Part shown: in pieces, positions 34,207 to 44,400 of the stretch
Layout of the letters: each line of letters begins with the position of its first letter
Position numbering within the stretch: position 1 is the first letter of the stretch
Assembly: GCA_037157565.1 (NCBI GenBank)
Contig: JAZHRO010000019.1
Coordinates: forward strand, 23,437,001-23,501,000
Length of the DNA: 64,000 nt
Direction: 5' to 3'
DNA from: Thalassia testudinum
Lineage: Eukaryota > Streptophyta > Magnoliopsida > Alismatales > Hydrocharitaceae
Made by a program: the position numbers and the translations under genes
The notes under the pieces: generated by a model
Told to the model about the DNA's origin: nothing
Database searches by the model: none
The model's input: the letters and a program-made list of their open reading frames with translations, nothing else

Positions 34207-36924
34207 TGTAACGACCCGATTCCCGAATCCCTACGAGACACGAGAATTGGATCGACTCGACTAATCCCAAGACCCAGTCGTCCAACGAGAAAGTAACCAA
34301 AAGAGCAGTAAAATAAACCACGTTCACCATGTCTATAACTAGCAGTAACAAAATATAGCAGTAGAGAAAAGAAATAGTACAGTATACACTACCACAACAG
34401 TAGAGAAATAAACATATACATAAACATGAAGCTTACAATAAAGAGGGTACAGGGGGAAAACAAAACTACTCACAACAACAGCAAAAAGTACAGAAGGTAC
34501 TACAGGTAACCCTACTGGGCTCTACTAGGCCCAGCACCCTCCGCAGCCGCTGACTCTGGCTGCTCAACACCTGGTCCTGAAAAGGCAACAAGGGTGACAC
34601 GTCAGCAAAACGCTGAGTAGAGTGGCAACTAAAAGCTAAAAGAAGCAGTAGAGTGGACAGTAGCTGTTATATTTTTACTTTCTTTACTTATATTTTCCAT
34701 TTATTCACTGTTGATTATTTCTCAGATCCTTCTCTTGATCTCGAACGTTCCTCGTAGAAACGATCTTGATTGCAGTCTTTCCCGAAAGGTAGAAGTAACA
34801 CGTGGTGCTCTCTTGGCCGGGAGAGTCCCCCATGGTGGTCCTACCCTCAGTCAACCACCCCAAGGTCGTTGACAAACGTAACGGTGACTACGGCACGCAC
34901 GATAAACACTTGGGTAGCTACCCCGCATTGGCACACGGTCAGTCGTTTCCGTTAATGGGTGCGCCCAAAGCACAGCACAGAACTAGTATAGGGCAGAGCC
35001 CTCTCAGTAACAAGGGCCCAACCCCTCCACAGTAACCAAACAGGGGTCTTGCCCCTCCACAGTCCGTGCACCCTCGCCTGACTACCCTAGTTTTCCCAGT
35101 GGGCCTAACAAGTCGGTGTAGGTGAGCTAGCAGAACCCCTGGGCCTGTGGGGTAGCTATCTCTCCCTACACTAGTAGCTCTCCTTAGTACTGTGTATGCG
35201 AGGTCCAAAAGTCGGTACAAAGTGGCCAGACCTAACCCCAGGTCCCTGGGGCGGCTAGCTCCGCTTTGCACTAAACAGGGGGACAGTTGCTTTCCTTGGT
35301 ACTCCGTACTCGAGGGCCAACTCACTTCCCCAATTCTATCCCATTTCCTTTCCAGGAGTTCTACTCCTAATTCCCCGTAGGGTTCAAGCTCTTTTAACCC
35401 AGCCAATTTAGGTTTCATCGTTCCGGGTTTATGTCCATACAATTCATGTTCTCATCCGTAATTATCCATTTATAATAGGCAGCTGTTAGCCAATTTACAG
35501 GTAGTTATCATTTCCTTTCCACTTTTCCAAGACTGCAATGTATATATTCAACTAGTTTTCCAGTCCTAGGATTCATGCCATACCCTAGGATCTATCATTC
35601 AATCTAGTTTTCTAGTCCTAGGATTCATGCAATACCCTAGGATCTACCATTCAATCTAATTCCTCAGTCCGAGGGTTCATGCAATGCGCTAGACTCTATC
35701 AATTGTTTCATAATTGTACAAATCTTGTTAAATAATTTAAAGGCCACTCTACCTGCGAAATCGGGAGTACTGGGGGCGTGGTCGGCAATCCCGCGCGCCT
35801 CTGCAACCCCCTGAGTCACAACGGAATGGGGTCCTAACACAAGGATCAACACAAGGAGCTTCTCAGAATGGTATACAATTGCTGTAAACAGATAGAGGAA
35901 ATAAATCTGGAACGAATGCAACTTGAAACGCGGAAAACGAACTCCGAACGGACCCTAAACGGGACAAAAATGATGAGTCTGTCCAAAATCAGACGTCTGG
36001 AACTTCTTCTAGACGTCTTAAAACGTCGATCATGCCATACCTTCTTCTGCACAGTCCGTCAGACGTCCAGAAGCTCGCTGGATCGTTTGAAGTCAGTTTC
36101 CAGACGTCCGATTGTCACCCTGGACGTCTGGAGGACCTCTCCGTCGTCTGGTACTGTGGCCAGATGTCTGATCCGCGTGGGATGGTGAGCCCTCGCGCCC
36201 TCCCGAACAATACCTGCACACACACGCAACCGCTCTCATCACGAAGAGGCGCAGAGAACGTGGCGGACGGCTGCATGGCCATACACACGTAAATAGAAGA
36301 AGATAGGAAAATATAGTACCTGTCAGACGTCTGGACCTGCCTCCAGACACCTTACGTGTCGTGTGGACGTAAGTCCAAATGTCTGATTTTGGGAAATTTT
36401 CCCAGAATCAAGACCCGATTCGTCCTTCGCCCGCGACGCACAGCCGCGCCGCGCCGCGTCCGCCTGCTGCCCGAGCTGCAGCAGCTCCTCCATGACACCC
36501 CACGCTCGCTGCTCTCCCGCCGGCCGGCTCTAGCTACCCCGGAAAGCTCGCACCCTCGCGGTCAAGGTTCTTCTTCCTCTTGCAGCAGCTTCTCTCCCCA
36601 CACACTTGCAGCAGCCGCTCTGTCGCTCTTGCTCGCTTGCACTCTCGCTGGCAGGTAGAAGAAGACGGGTGGAAGGGAGTGGTGTGATGTGAGGGAGAGG
36701 AGGGGTATATGTAGGCACGAGGGGGGCTCTGCAAGTTGGCGGGGGAAGAAAGAAAGAGAAGAGGGCGGCTGGGAATTAGTCTGCACGCGCATGCACGCAT
36801 ATTCGCTCTCGTACGCACGCAAAATTAATTTCCAGACGTCTTGGAAGGCGTCCAGACGTCTGATCAGACGTCTGGGCCAACTCCCAGACGTCTTAAAGTG
36901 GTCTTGGTGCCTCGGGCCTTAACA
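34207..36924 (-). mobile_element. Solo LTR B, left copy
   Basis: A 2,718-bp relative of LTR A, from TGTAACGACCCGATTCCCG to GGGCCTTAACA, with perfect TG...CA ends and 5-bp target duplications GGCGG (34,202-34,206 and 36,925-36,929). It is inserted in a unit of the ~97-bp tandem array. It has no internal region. ACGT-core palindromes cluster at 35,990-36,370 and 36,830-36,895. Compared with the right-arm copy, many changes are CG to CA or TG. Confidence 0.9.
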
Positions 36925-37310
36925 GGCGGCAATATAACCAACGTCGGGTGAGTCCGTCTGAGTTTGTGGCAACCTTAAGAGGTGGCTTGCCGGCCTTAAG
37001 AGGTAGCAAGATAAGGAACGTCGGGTGCGTTCGTCTGAGTTCGCGCCAACCATTAGCGGTGGCGTGCTGGCCTTAAGAGGCGGTAAGATAAAAAACGTCG
37101 AACGCATCTATCCGAGTTCGGGCCAACCTTAAGAGGTGGCCTGCTGGCCTTAAGAAGCAACAATATGAGGAACGTCGGACGCGTTTGTCCGAGTTTGAGC
37201 CGACTTTAAGAGGTGGCCTATTGACCTAAAGAGGCAGCCATATGAGGAACATCGGATGCGTCCATCCAAGTTTGAGCCGACCTTAACAGGTGGCTCGACG
37301 GGTCGATGTC
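36925..37310. repeat. ~97-bp tandem array (left, part 2, after LTR B)
   Basis: Continuation of the same CCTTAAGAGGYGGC units beyond the LTR B insertion. The first bases GGCGG are the target duplication and also part of the repeat core. Confidence 0.8.
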
Positions 37311-37562
37311 TGGTCCCTATCATTCAACCGAGGCGAATTGCTGGGCGAGAGCGTGGGGCGAATGCCGCTTCTTGCGCATGGAGGCCAACCATTGCAAGGG
37401 ATAAGTCCCTGCCCCTGGTAGGACAAGTCAGACTTCTTATTATCGTTGTGGTACGATGGAGTCCCCAAATGTCAAGTCCGATGGTTACGGAATTACTCCT
37501 TGCGCGGTAGGTACTGCATGTGTAGGAGGTGTCCAGCATCGACCACCCTCAAGGGGTGATTT

Positions 37563-37645
37563 CGCCATTGCAAGATCGCAAATCATACTACAACGATGAG
37601 TTTTTCCAAACTCAAATCCATTTACGTAGATTTTTCCATTCAACA
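37563..37645 (+). mobile_element. Remnant of the E2 5' LTR end (left copy)
   Basis: Its end (GATCGCAAATCATACTACAAC... to TTCCATTCAACA) resembles the end of the E2 3' LTR at 44,401-44,475, read on the opposite strand (CGCAAATCACACTACAACG). Only ~80 bp remain before unrelated sequence, so the 5' LTR was truncated before the arms duplicated. The right copy is at 50,567-50,650. Confidence 0.6.
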
Positions 37646-37648
37646 TTT

Positions 37649-37666
37649 TGGCACAGTTACCAGGGA
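37649..37666 (+). promoter_or_regulatory. tRNA-Asp primer-binding site of E2 (left copy)
   Basis: TGGCACAGTTACCAGGGA, 14 of 18 identical to the tRNA-Asp PBS, 3 bases after an LTR end CAACA. The spacing is the same as in E1. Confidence 0.65.
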
Positions 37667-38784
37667 GGTGACGCTCATTGATTTTTTGCATTTTCCCGCC
37701 TTACTTATCTTTTACCTCACTTCTCTCCTTTCTTATTGTGATTGCAGGTACTCTCTTGAGACGGGCAAAAGCGGTAGATTGGAGTAAATTGATGTTGAAG
37801 GGTCTGTAAGTTTACCCTCACCTCCCTACCTACTAGATTTCATTCGATCACTTAATAACACAAACCCTAATTAACCTAGGAGTTCTCATAAACCCTAAGG
37901 TTAGTTTTGATTGTTTGGTTGTCACCTCCACCCGCCTCTCCCTCCGCTTATATAAAGAAAAAAATTTAAAAAAATATTATAGAGGTACACAACCTCTTCT
38001 GATTCTTCATACTCAACCGGTAACTCGATCTTTGGGACTGGTACACTCATCAACACATAGTTGAGTAGAAATCAGATTAGGTAATCACTTGTGTGCCTAA
38101 TTAAGTGGTGCATCAGGCCAATTGTTTGAGTTATTTGGGCCGCACTACTTCAACTAAAAACAACTCATCAAGTAGCTACCACATAGGTTCAACTTTTAGG
38201 GATTTACCAGGCACTCCACATTCTTTTAAGCTTTAAAGGAAAACATCTTCACCTATGCTTTCAAAACCTGGTGTGCCAACTGAACTTGATTGAATACACC
38301 TAAAGTTGAATTCTAAAAGCTGCTAAGCACGATTTAAATCCTAAAATTCACCACATCCAAAAAATAATCTTGCTTGAAAATCATTGGTTGTGCACACACA
38401 CATATATCAATCAATCGTTAAGAGCACAACCCAGATAAAGGACCCATCACATTCCAAAGCACATTAAAACCTAACCCTAATTAAAATAGAGTAGACGTTG
38501 GCCTTAAGGATTGGACTCGCTCTTCGGAGCCCAGTTCGAGATTATTTTCGATTAGTCTATTTTTATTATTCAATCTGATGTCTAGCTAGGGGAGCAAAAT
38601 CAAACGATCGCAGCTGGGGGGTACACTAGGAACCGGAGGCGCAAGCCAAAGGAAGAACCTTCTCCCTAGCCCCTCCCTCTAATTGGTTGGATTGAATGGA
38701 AAGAAGTAGATCAAATCATTTCTTTATCTCAAGATAGGTTCAGGGAGTCTGTAGGTCTTTAGGCTAGCCTACTTAAGGACAGGT
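37667..38784 (+). other. E2 leader region, no gene (left copy)
   Basis: About 1.1 kb between the PBS and the first E2 frame, with C/T-rich and AT-rich stretches and CTAACCCTAATTAAAATAGAG near 38,470. The mirror is 49,428-50,545, and the two copies look almost identical. The only open frames are under 65 codons. Confidence 0.5.
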
Positions 38785-39402
38785 TTGTTTGTTTGTATTA
38801 TAGGGTGCCTTTCTTCCTCCTGTTCTATCATGGATCCTTCCACATCCTATTTGCATTTCCACTCCTACCCTCCTACCACTACTTATTCCCAAAATGATTA
38901 TTATTCCAACCAGACTTATTCTTATCCATCTTCTAGTAGGGATAATCCTGATTGGGGATACAGTTCAGGACCTTTGTGTTTAGGGTCTAACCCTGGACAC
39001 CATAATCTTGATTCTTATCCTTTTCTAAGCTACATTGATTATAGATCACAGCCCTCATTTGGACAACCTAATATGATCTACAATCAAGAAAGATATGCTG
39101 ATCCTTACCCTTCCCCAGATTATACTCCTTATAGGTCATCACCTCCTTATGGACAACTAGAAGTGACCTATTATCAGGGAGGGTATCAAGAACCTCAATT
39201 CCTTGACTTCCCCAAATTGAACCCAAACCCACCCAACCCTGAACCAAACCATTTGGTTCAGGTTAACCAGGTCCAAGATAAGGTGTTGGCTAACTTAGGG
39301 AATATCATACAATCTTTAGAAGCTCAGCCAACACCTTTCACTGAAGAATTGGAGCTCCTGATTAAAATGATTGACGATCTTAACAAGTATTTGTTGGATT
39401 AG
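38785..39402 (+). CDS. E2 Tyr/Pro-rich retroelement protein, left copy (205 aa)
   Basis: 205 codons; a second in-frame ATG (MDPSTSYLHFHSYPPTTTYS, residue 17) is the likelier start, because the first 16 residues are Cys/Ser-rich filler. Residues ~17-135 are rich in Tyr, Pro, Ser and Gln (DPYPSPDYTPYRSSPPYGQ). Residues ~140-205 form a predicted helical tail (LVQVNQVQDKVLANLGNIIQ, then EELELLIKMIDDLNKYLLD). It stops at TAG, but the same frame stays open beyond it to 39,507. No zinc knuckle, RT or protease motif is seen. It differs from the right-arm copy by one residue (Tyr/His at ~47). Compared with E1 it has the same architecture. Function unknown; likely a gag-region or accessory protein of a non-autonomous element. 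Confidence 0.5.
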   Translation: MFVCIIGCLSSSCSIMDPSTSYLHFHSYPPTTTYSQNDYYSNQTYSYPSSSRDNPDWGYSSGPLCLGSNPGHHNLDSYPFLSYIDYRSQPSFGQPNMIYNQERYADPYPSPDYTPYRSSPPYGQLEVTYYQGGYQEPQFLDFPKLNPNPPNPEPNHLVQVNQVQDKVLANLGNIIQSLEAQPTPFTEELELLIKMIDDLNKYLLD

Positions 39403-40525
39403 CTCCAGGATGTTAAGGATAAAGGCTCGGGTGAGTTTTTACTTGGGAAGTTATCAAAATTGAGGATGAGATTTGTGATTGCTCTAGTCCAATCTTGGGA
39501 GGATTCCTAGGATGAACCCCTGACAGGAGAGTCAATGTTAGAATCTGCTCAGGCACCTATAGGGGGGACACATTTTACGAGACCAGGGTTGACCAGGTTG
39601 TTCTAGAGCAATTAAATAAGGATGAATTGATTTCTTCACCTGAGATCCTTGAGCCGAGGTATGAGGAAATGTATGTCTCCATGGAACAGAAAGTGATTGA
39701 TGATTTTGAGGCATACATTAATGTTGATTTAGAATTCTTTGATTCTGAAGGTAAAGAATCATTATGTGAAGTCTCACATGAGTTTACAGAACATGATTTA
39801 ATGAGACAACTGGGCTTGAGGAATTCGATGAATCATTTGATGGCCCTAAAATTGAGGAATTTGATCTTGTTGGGGCTCGCTTGGCAGATTCAGATCCTAT
39901 TATTAAGGATTCAATTCAAAGCCCCACTCCTCAACCACACCTCATTGAGCATGTTGATGATTTTGATTTTGAGATCACTAGACCCAAGTCAATTTTGATT
40001 CAACCATCAATCTTTGACTTGAAAATTTTAAATGGGGTAATTATCATGCAAGAGGTCCCAGAATCTAAAATCCTGAAAGAGGAGGATAGGAATTAAGAAA
40101 TGATGATTTCGAAAGCTAATTCTAGAGGAAGTAAAAGATCGAGTCTAAGGGTGCCTATTTGTCTGAAACCACCAACCTTCTACCAGGACCCTTATGACAT
40201 CTTTGATTTAGAGGATGTCCAACCCAAGCGCACATTCATTGATCATCCTTTTGAGCTTGATCTCTCAGTAACCCGACTTTTTGGTCTTGGGTTGCATCCT
40301 CACAAATCGCAGGCCTGACCCCACTTGCATATTGATCTCAATTTTTGGATAATTTTTATCCAGAACCTTAGATATACTCGACTATGGGGCATGGGTCTGC
40401 ACCACAATCTGGTCCACATCTGTGGACACCTGCTGGTAGGTCCTGAGGTGAATCTTTTTATTCTCATTCTGACCTGCACTTGTGAATTCTTTGTTTCTTC
40501 TTCTTTGTATAATGTGCCTAGCTGA
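39403..40525 (+). pseudogene. E2 acidic downstream frame, left copy, broken
   Basis: The 205-codon frame continues in phase after TAG (LQDVKDKGSGEFLLGKLSKL), hits a second TAG after EDS at ~39,508, then DEPLTGESMLESAQAPIGG. Here a run of 6 G (7 in the right arm) shifts the frame, so the next readable part starts at 39,627 (ISSPEILEPRYEEMY...). A further frame change near 39,815, present in both arms, joins a Glu/Asp-rich part (EEFDESFDGPKIEEFDLVG...) running to a TAA after EEDRN. Beyond it, in phase, lie MMISKANSRGSKR...DLEDVQPKRTFID to 40,318 and a last part to 40,525. Strongly acidic, with no known domain. Confidence 0.45.
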
Positions 40526-41227
40526 AGGCACTAAATTTAGCACGTATACAATTTCTTTTCATCTCGGAGTCGACCTGTTATTCACGCAATTTAGGTACTT
40601 TCTACTCTACTCCACTCAGTTTCATATCTTTTTAATTCAATGAGGACATTACATTAGATAGGTATGGGGGGTGGATATTCATCTTTGAATTATTTTGTCA
40701 TCTCTGTAGATTCTTTTTATTTTATTTATTAAAAAAAATTTAAAAAAAATTATGGAATTAGGAAAGAGAACTTGGGCTTTAGAAAATTTTCAATCTTAGA
40801 GAATAAAACTGTATGACTTGAACACTTAAACCCTTTAGATCTTCAGGTTTAATTAGCCTGAGTGTCTACTAAAATGTGGACCTGTTTATCGAGTCCTCGC
40901 CATTCTAAATTCAAATTTTAATTTGTTAAATAAGTTGGGTGATAAGTATACGACTCATCGACTCGCCCTCTGATTCGAGGGGATTTTAAATCTAGGCATC
41001 TACACACTATTTGCACTGACTTATTTTTCGACAATTTTAATGAAAATTGAGTAGCCAATGAACCTTCTAGGGTAGTATGGCTGGTAAGTTATCGTTGGTA
41101 ATAGCTCATTGGTAGGTTGTTCAGAGCCCGGTCACACGACCATTCTTTTCCTACTGCCTTCAGGTAAATCTTAGATCATGGAAGCCACCTACTTAGAAAA
41201 AAAAAAGAAAAATATCGAAAAAGAAAG
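40526..41227 (+). other. E2 3' untranslated internal region, left copy, truncated at the arm end
   Basis: Contains AATGAGGACATTACATTAG followed by GGTATGGGGGGTGG (about 40,637-40,675), a pattern usual after the last frame of plant Tat/Athila-like elements. A CCAGCCATACTACC/GGTAATAGCTCATTGGTAGG-type repeat lies at about 41,080-41,130. The sequence ends at 41,227 in an A-rich tract where homology with the right arm stops. Confidence 0.55.
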
Positions 41228-42329
41228 AGAGGCGGTGTGCAATAGAGTGCGCGGAGAGGGCTGGGCCGCGGGCGAAGGAGCGCGACAGGGTGCGCGGAGA
41301 GGGGCGCGGGTGTCCTGCTGGCATGTGTGGTGGAGCTTGGCCGGCTGCTGTAGGGGCGTGCGGTGGCCAGTTGAGCTTCAAAGCTTGAAGCTTTGTGGCA
41401 ATGGCGGAAGTGGCTAAACATCGAGACAGGGAAGAGAGAACCACCACACCCACCAGCTCTTTGATGAGCTAGGCGGTGGTGGACTCACGGTGGTGGCTTT
41501 GCACCACAGTGAGGTACTCCTGCCCGCAGAGTGGCTCCTCAGAGAGGAGAGGCTGCGTATGGAGGGAGAGGGGGAGGAGATGGCCTGGAGAAGAAGCTGC
41601 TGTGGTGTTTTCTTGGCGTGGACCAGGCTCACTTTGCAAAGAAGCAAGCTGAGCCTATTTAAAGAGGAAGAAGGCATGCATAGCCATGCCCTGACTGTGC
41701 ATGGCCGGCAGGGAGTGCTTGCTGCAAGGCAAGCTGCTGTGCAGAGCATGGCGTGAGGAAGAAGAGGCCATGTCTTGCAGCTGCAGGAAGAATTCAAAGT
41801 CAAATAAAAATAAAAAATAAAGATGGTGAATTTTGCAAAGCAGCACTTGAGGAAAAATGTAAATTTCAAGGTCATTTATTTCACTCTCCTCCCCTCTCAA
41901 TTAAATGCATGCATGCGTGTATTTTTACAAATGCGACTATGGATACCTAATATGCACTGGTAATGCTAGGAAATAGCACAAGACGGCACACTTGTTGGTG
42001 TATTTTTGCGGTGCAATCACTGGGCCCCGTCGAGCCCAGCCGTAGTCTTACTGTTGCTATACTTCCTTTCTGTTAGTGAGTTTCAGACTTTGTTTACTGT
42101 TTCTTTTATTGTACTTTTGTTCAACTTTCCTGTTGTTGTGGTGGTATGTACTGATTAGTAGCTTTTACTTCCTTTACTGCTTGTACACTTTTACTGTTGT
42201 TACCATGAATAGTGAATGTGGTTTATTTTCTTGCTTCTCGGTTATTTCTTGTTGGATGACTGGGTCTTGGGATTAGTCAAGTTGAGCCGGTCTCGGGTCC
42301 TATAGGGATTCAGGAACCGGGTCGTAACA
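41228..42329 (+). mobile_element. LTR fragment of the A/B-like family in the spacer
   Basis: Ends at 42,329 with CAGGAACCGGGTCGTAACA, and before that TGGATGACTGGGTCTTGGGATTAGTC and the GGGCCCCGTCGAGCCCAGCC block. This is the same order as the ends of A' and B' (GACTGGGTCTTGGGATTAGTC...GGGTCGTTACA). Same sense as A' and B' (plus). The left border coincides with the inverted-repeat breakpoint at 41,227, so its 5' part is missing. Open frames at 41,178-41,875 are low-complexity shadows. Confidence 0.6.
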
Positions 42330-44400
42330 TACCGCCTGCCTGCTTGGGAAGGAGGGAATGGAGGTCCCTCACTGGAAGCACTTAAAGAACCAATCAAGGC
42401 CTAGCACAAAGGAACGGTGGACCCTAGCTCATACACCATGCCCTTAGGAGCCATCCTTGGGTAGAGCTGACGCTCGGCCACCCTAAGAGGAGATTCCGCC
42501 TGGCACTTCAGGCGGTGCTTGCGGATAGTTGCCTGGCCAGTTGGACAATCTATTAGCTCCCCCAAAGGCATGGTGGGAAAGTCCCAGGAGTGCTTCGCCA
42601 AGCGCATAAGGATCGGAGACAACCCTAAGAGGTTGTCAGAAGTCGAGCGGCGGAAGACTGAGCCCGCTCGGTCTTACTAGGATTAGCCTGAGGCTTAGCA
42701 CTCCAAACAAGGGAAAAGACCTCGAGGGAGGCTCCGTGAGGCGATGATCCTTCGACACCCCGAGTCAGACCATTTAGCTCATAAGCACGGGCGCAACGCC
42801 CTCTACCACGCGGCAAGGTACCCAACAAGAAACCATGGAGTGAGATAACCCCTCTCGTGGATCAGCCGAGGAACACAGTGGCAACGATAGTTCCGTTGAA
42901 GGCAAGAATACCCTCGGATAAGCGCACCCCTGCACCCACCTGTGGAAGGGGCCCCTTCCATAAGTAAAGGGCTTCCTTCCCTGAAATAGCAGCCGGCTCC
43001 CGAAGGCTCTCTATTACAGGCCATGTCGGGTAGGAGTCCCTTGGAGAACACACCCCCTGGCCATGAACCAAGCGGGCATGCTTAAAGGGGGCCAGTCCGT
43101 AAGTTAGGACCCGTTGCTCCCAAGCTCCGTTGAGCGAGGGGATGGAAGGCTTGTAAAGTGCCTGAGGGACCACCTCTAGAAGGGGTCCCGGCAATTGCAA
43201 GTAGCCGATGCGGTTTCCTTGGCAAACTGAGATCCAGGCTGGTCAACACCTTGCCTGAGTAGGCAGGTCGTGTCACCCCGGTTCCCCGTCCAGTGGACAT
43301 TGCCGCTGAATCTTGGCAGTAACACTCGTGCTACCCGAGGTCCTCTCCTCCTATCACCTGAGCACACCAGCATAGAGGTTAAGGTAACCTTGAGTCGATG
43401 TCACTCTAAGCAAGCGAGTCGTTCCTTCTAACTCGACTCTCCCTAGGTACCTCCCATCAATCTTCATCAGCCCAAGCCTCCCCGTGTAATTTGACGGAGA
43501 GTCTAGGCTTGCTTCAGTGAAAGCCTCCCCCGTCAGGGCAGCCCCTAGCCCTTCGAAAAATGCGCTCCCCTTGCCATGGACCAAGCGGAAGTCTCCATCG
43601 CGACTCCTGTGATGGCTCGAGGTCCTCACCTCTAACCTCTCAAGCACGTCAGCAGAAAGGTCGAAGCAACCTCCGGGAGTAACGTCATTCGAGACAAGTC
43701 AACAACCTGCATGACTAACTTCCAGCGGTAGCGCCTGTAGTGTTCCGAGATGCTCAGGTCGAGCTACCTTTCAAGCCACCCCTTCCGGGTCGATGCGCCC
43801 ATAGTGCATCCACCGCTCCAATAGGACTACCTTCCTCTTCTCCCATTGGCCTTTCCGGTCACGACCCTTTGGCAATCAAGAAAAGAGAGAGGAAGGGAAC
43901 AACCCTCCTCTAACCCACTTGGACGAGAACGGGCACCTCAACCAGGTTACCACACCTAAGGCGACCACGTTGACGGCATTAGGTGGCCTAGCCTGCTAAC
44001 CACCGATGTACACCCACTGCCAGATCCTCTCGATATGCACCTGACCACTTTAGAGGGTGAAAACAGCACGTAGTGGCACGACAGCCTAGCGCAAACTCCT
44101 CTGGGTTGAGCAGAAGCGGCCCAAGAAGCCTATACAAAGAATGGAAGGGCTAACCAAGTCCACGCAATCCAGCGAGGGGTTAACCCAGTTGATCTGCCAA
44201 GTGACTTCGGGATCATAGCCAAATCTTCAATTGTAGCATTCCCCGCCTTCTCCCTCTTCCTCACGTCGCTATCAAGCTCATCGAGGTAAGGGGGAATCTC
44301 ATTCCTTCTAAAGGTCCAAGGGCAACCCCCCCTCCCCCCAGGAGAGGCCAACGCACCCAAAAGTAGCTCGTAAGGGTATCAAGGACTGGGGCATGATGAG
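42330..44400. other. GC-rich spacer segment, no gene recognised
   Basis: About 2 kb, GC-rich, with minus-strand frames of 65-112 codons (for example 43,354-43,647 and 42,862-43,200). Two of these share the motif RLVHGKG / RLVHGQG about 500 bp apart, hinting at an internal degenerate duplication. No domain recognised. Probably decayed element-internal sequence next to the LTR fragments on either side. Confidence 0.4.

Larger units (their letters stand above)
22482..41227 (+). repeat. Left arm of a giant inverted repeat
   Basis: The reverse complement of this 18.7-kb arm is found at 46,984-64,000. Example anchors: 22,482 pairs with 64,000, 27,367 with 60,840, 34,207 with 54,008, 36,924 with 51,288, 37,649 with 50,563 and 41,181 with 47,029. 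The arm holds nested retroelements that all face outward (minus strand) except E2, which is on the plus strand. The inner end is sharp at 41,227. The outer end is limited only by the window, since the partner is cut at 64,000. It is 1.73 kb longer than the right arm, almost wholly because of 24,103-25,822. Confidence 0.95.
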
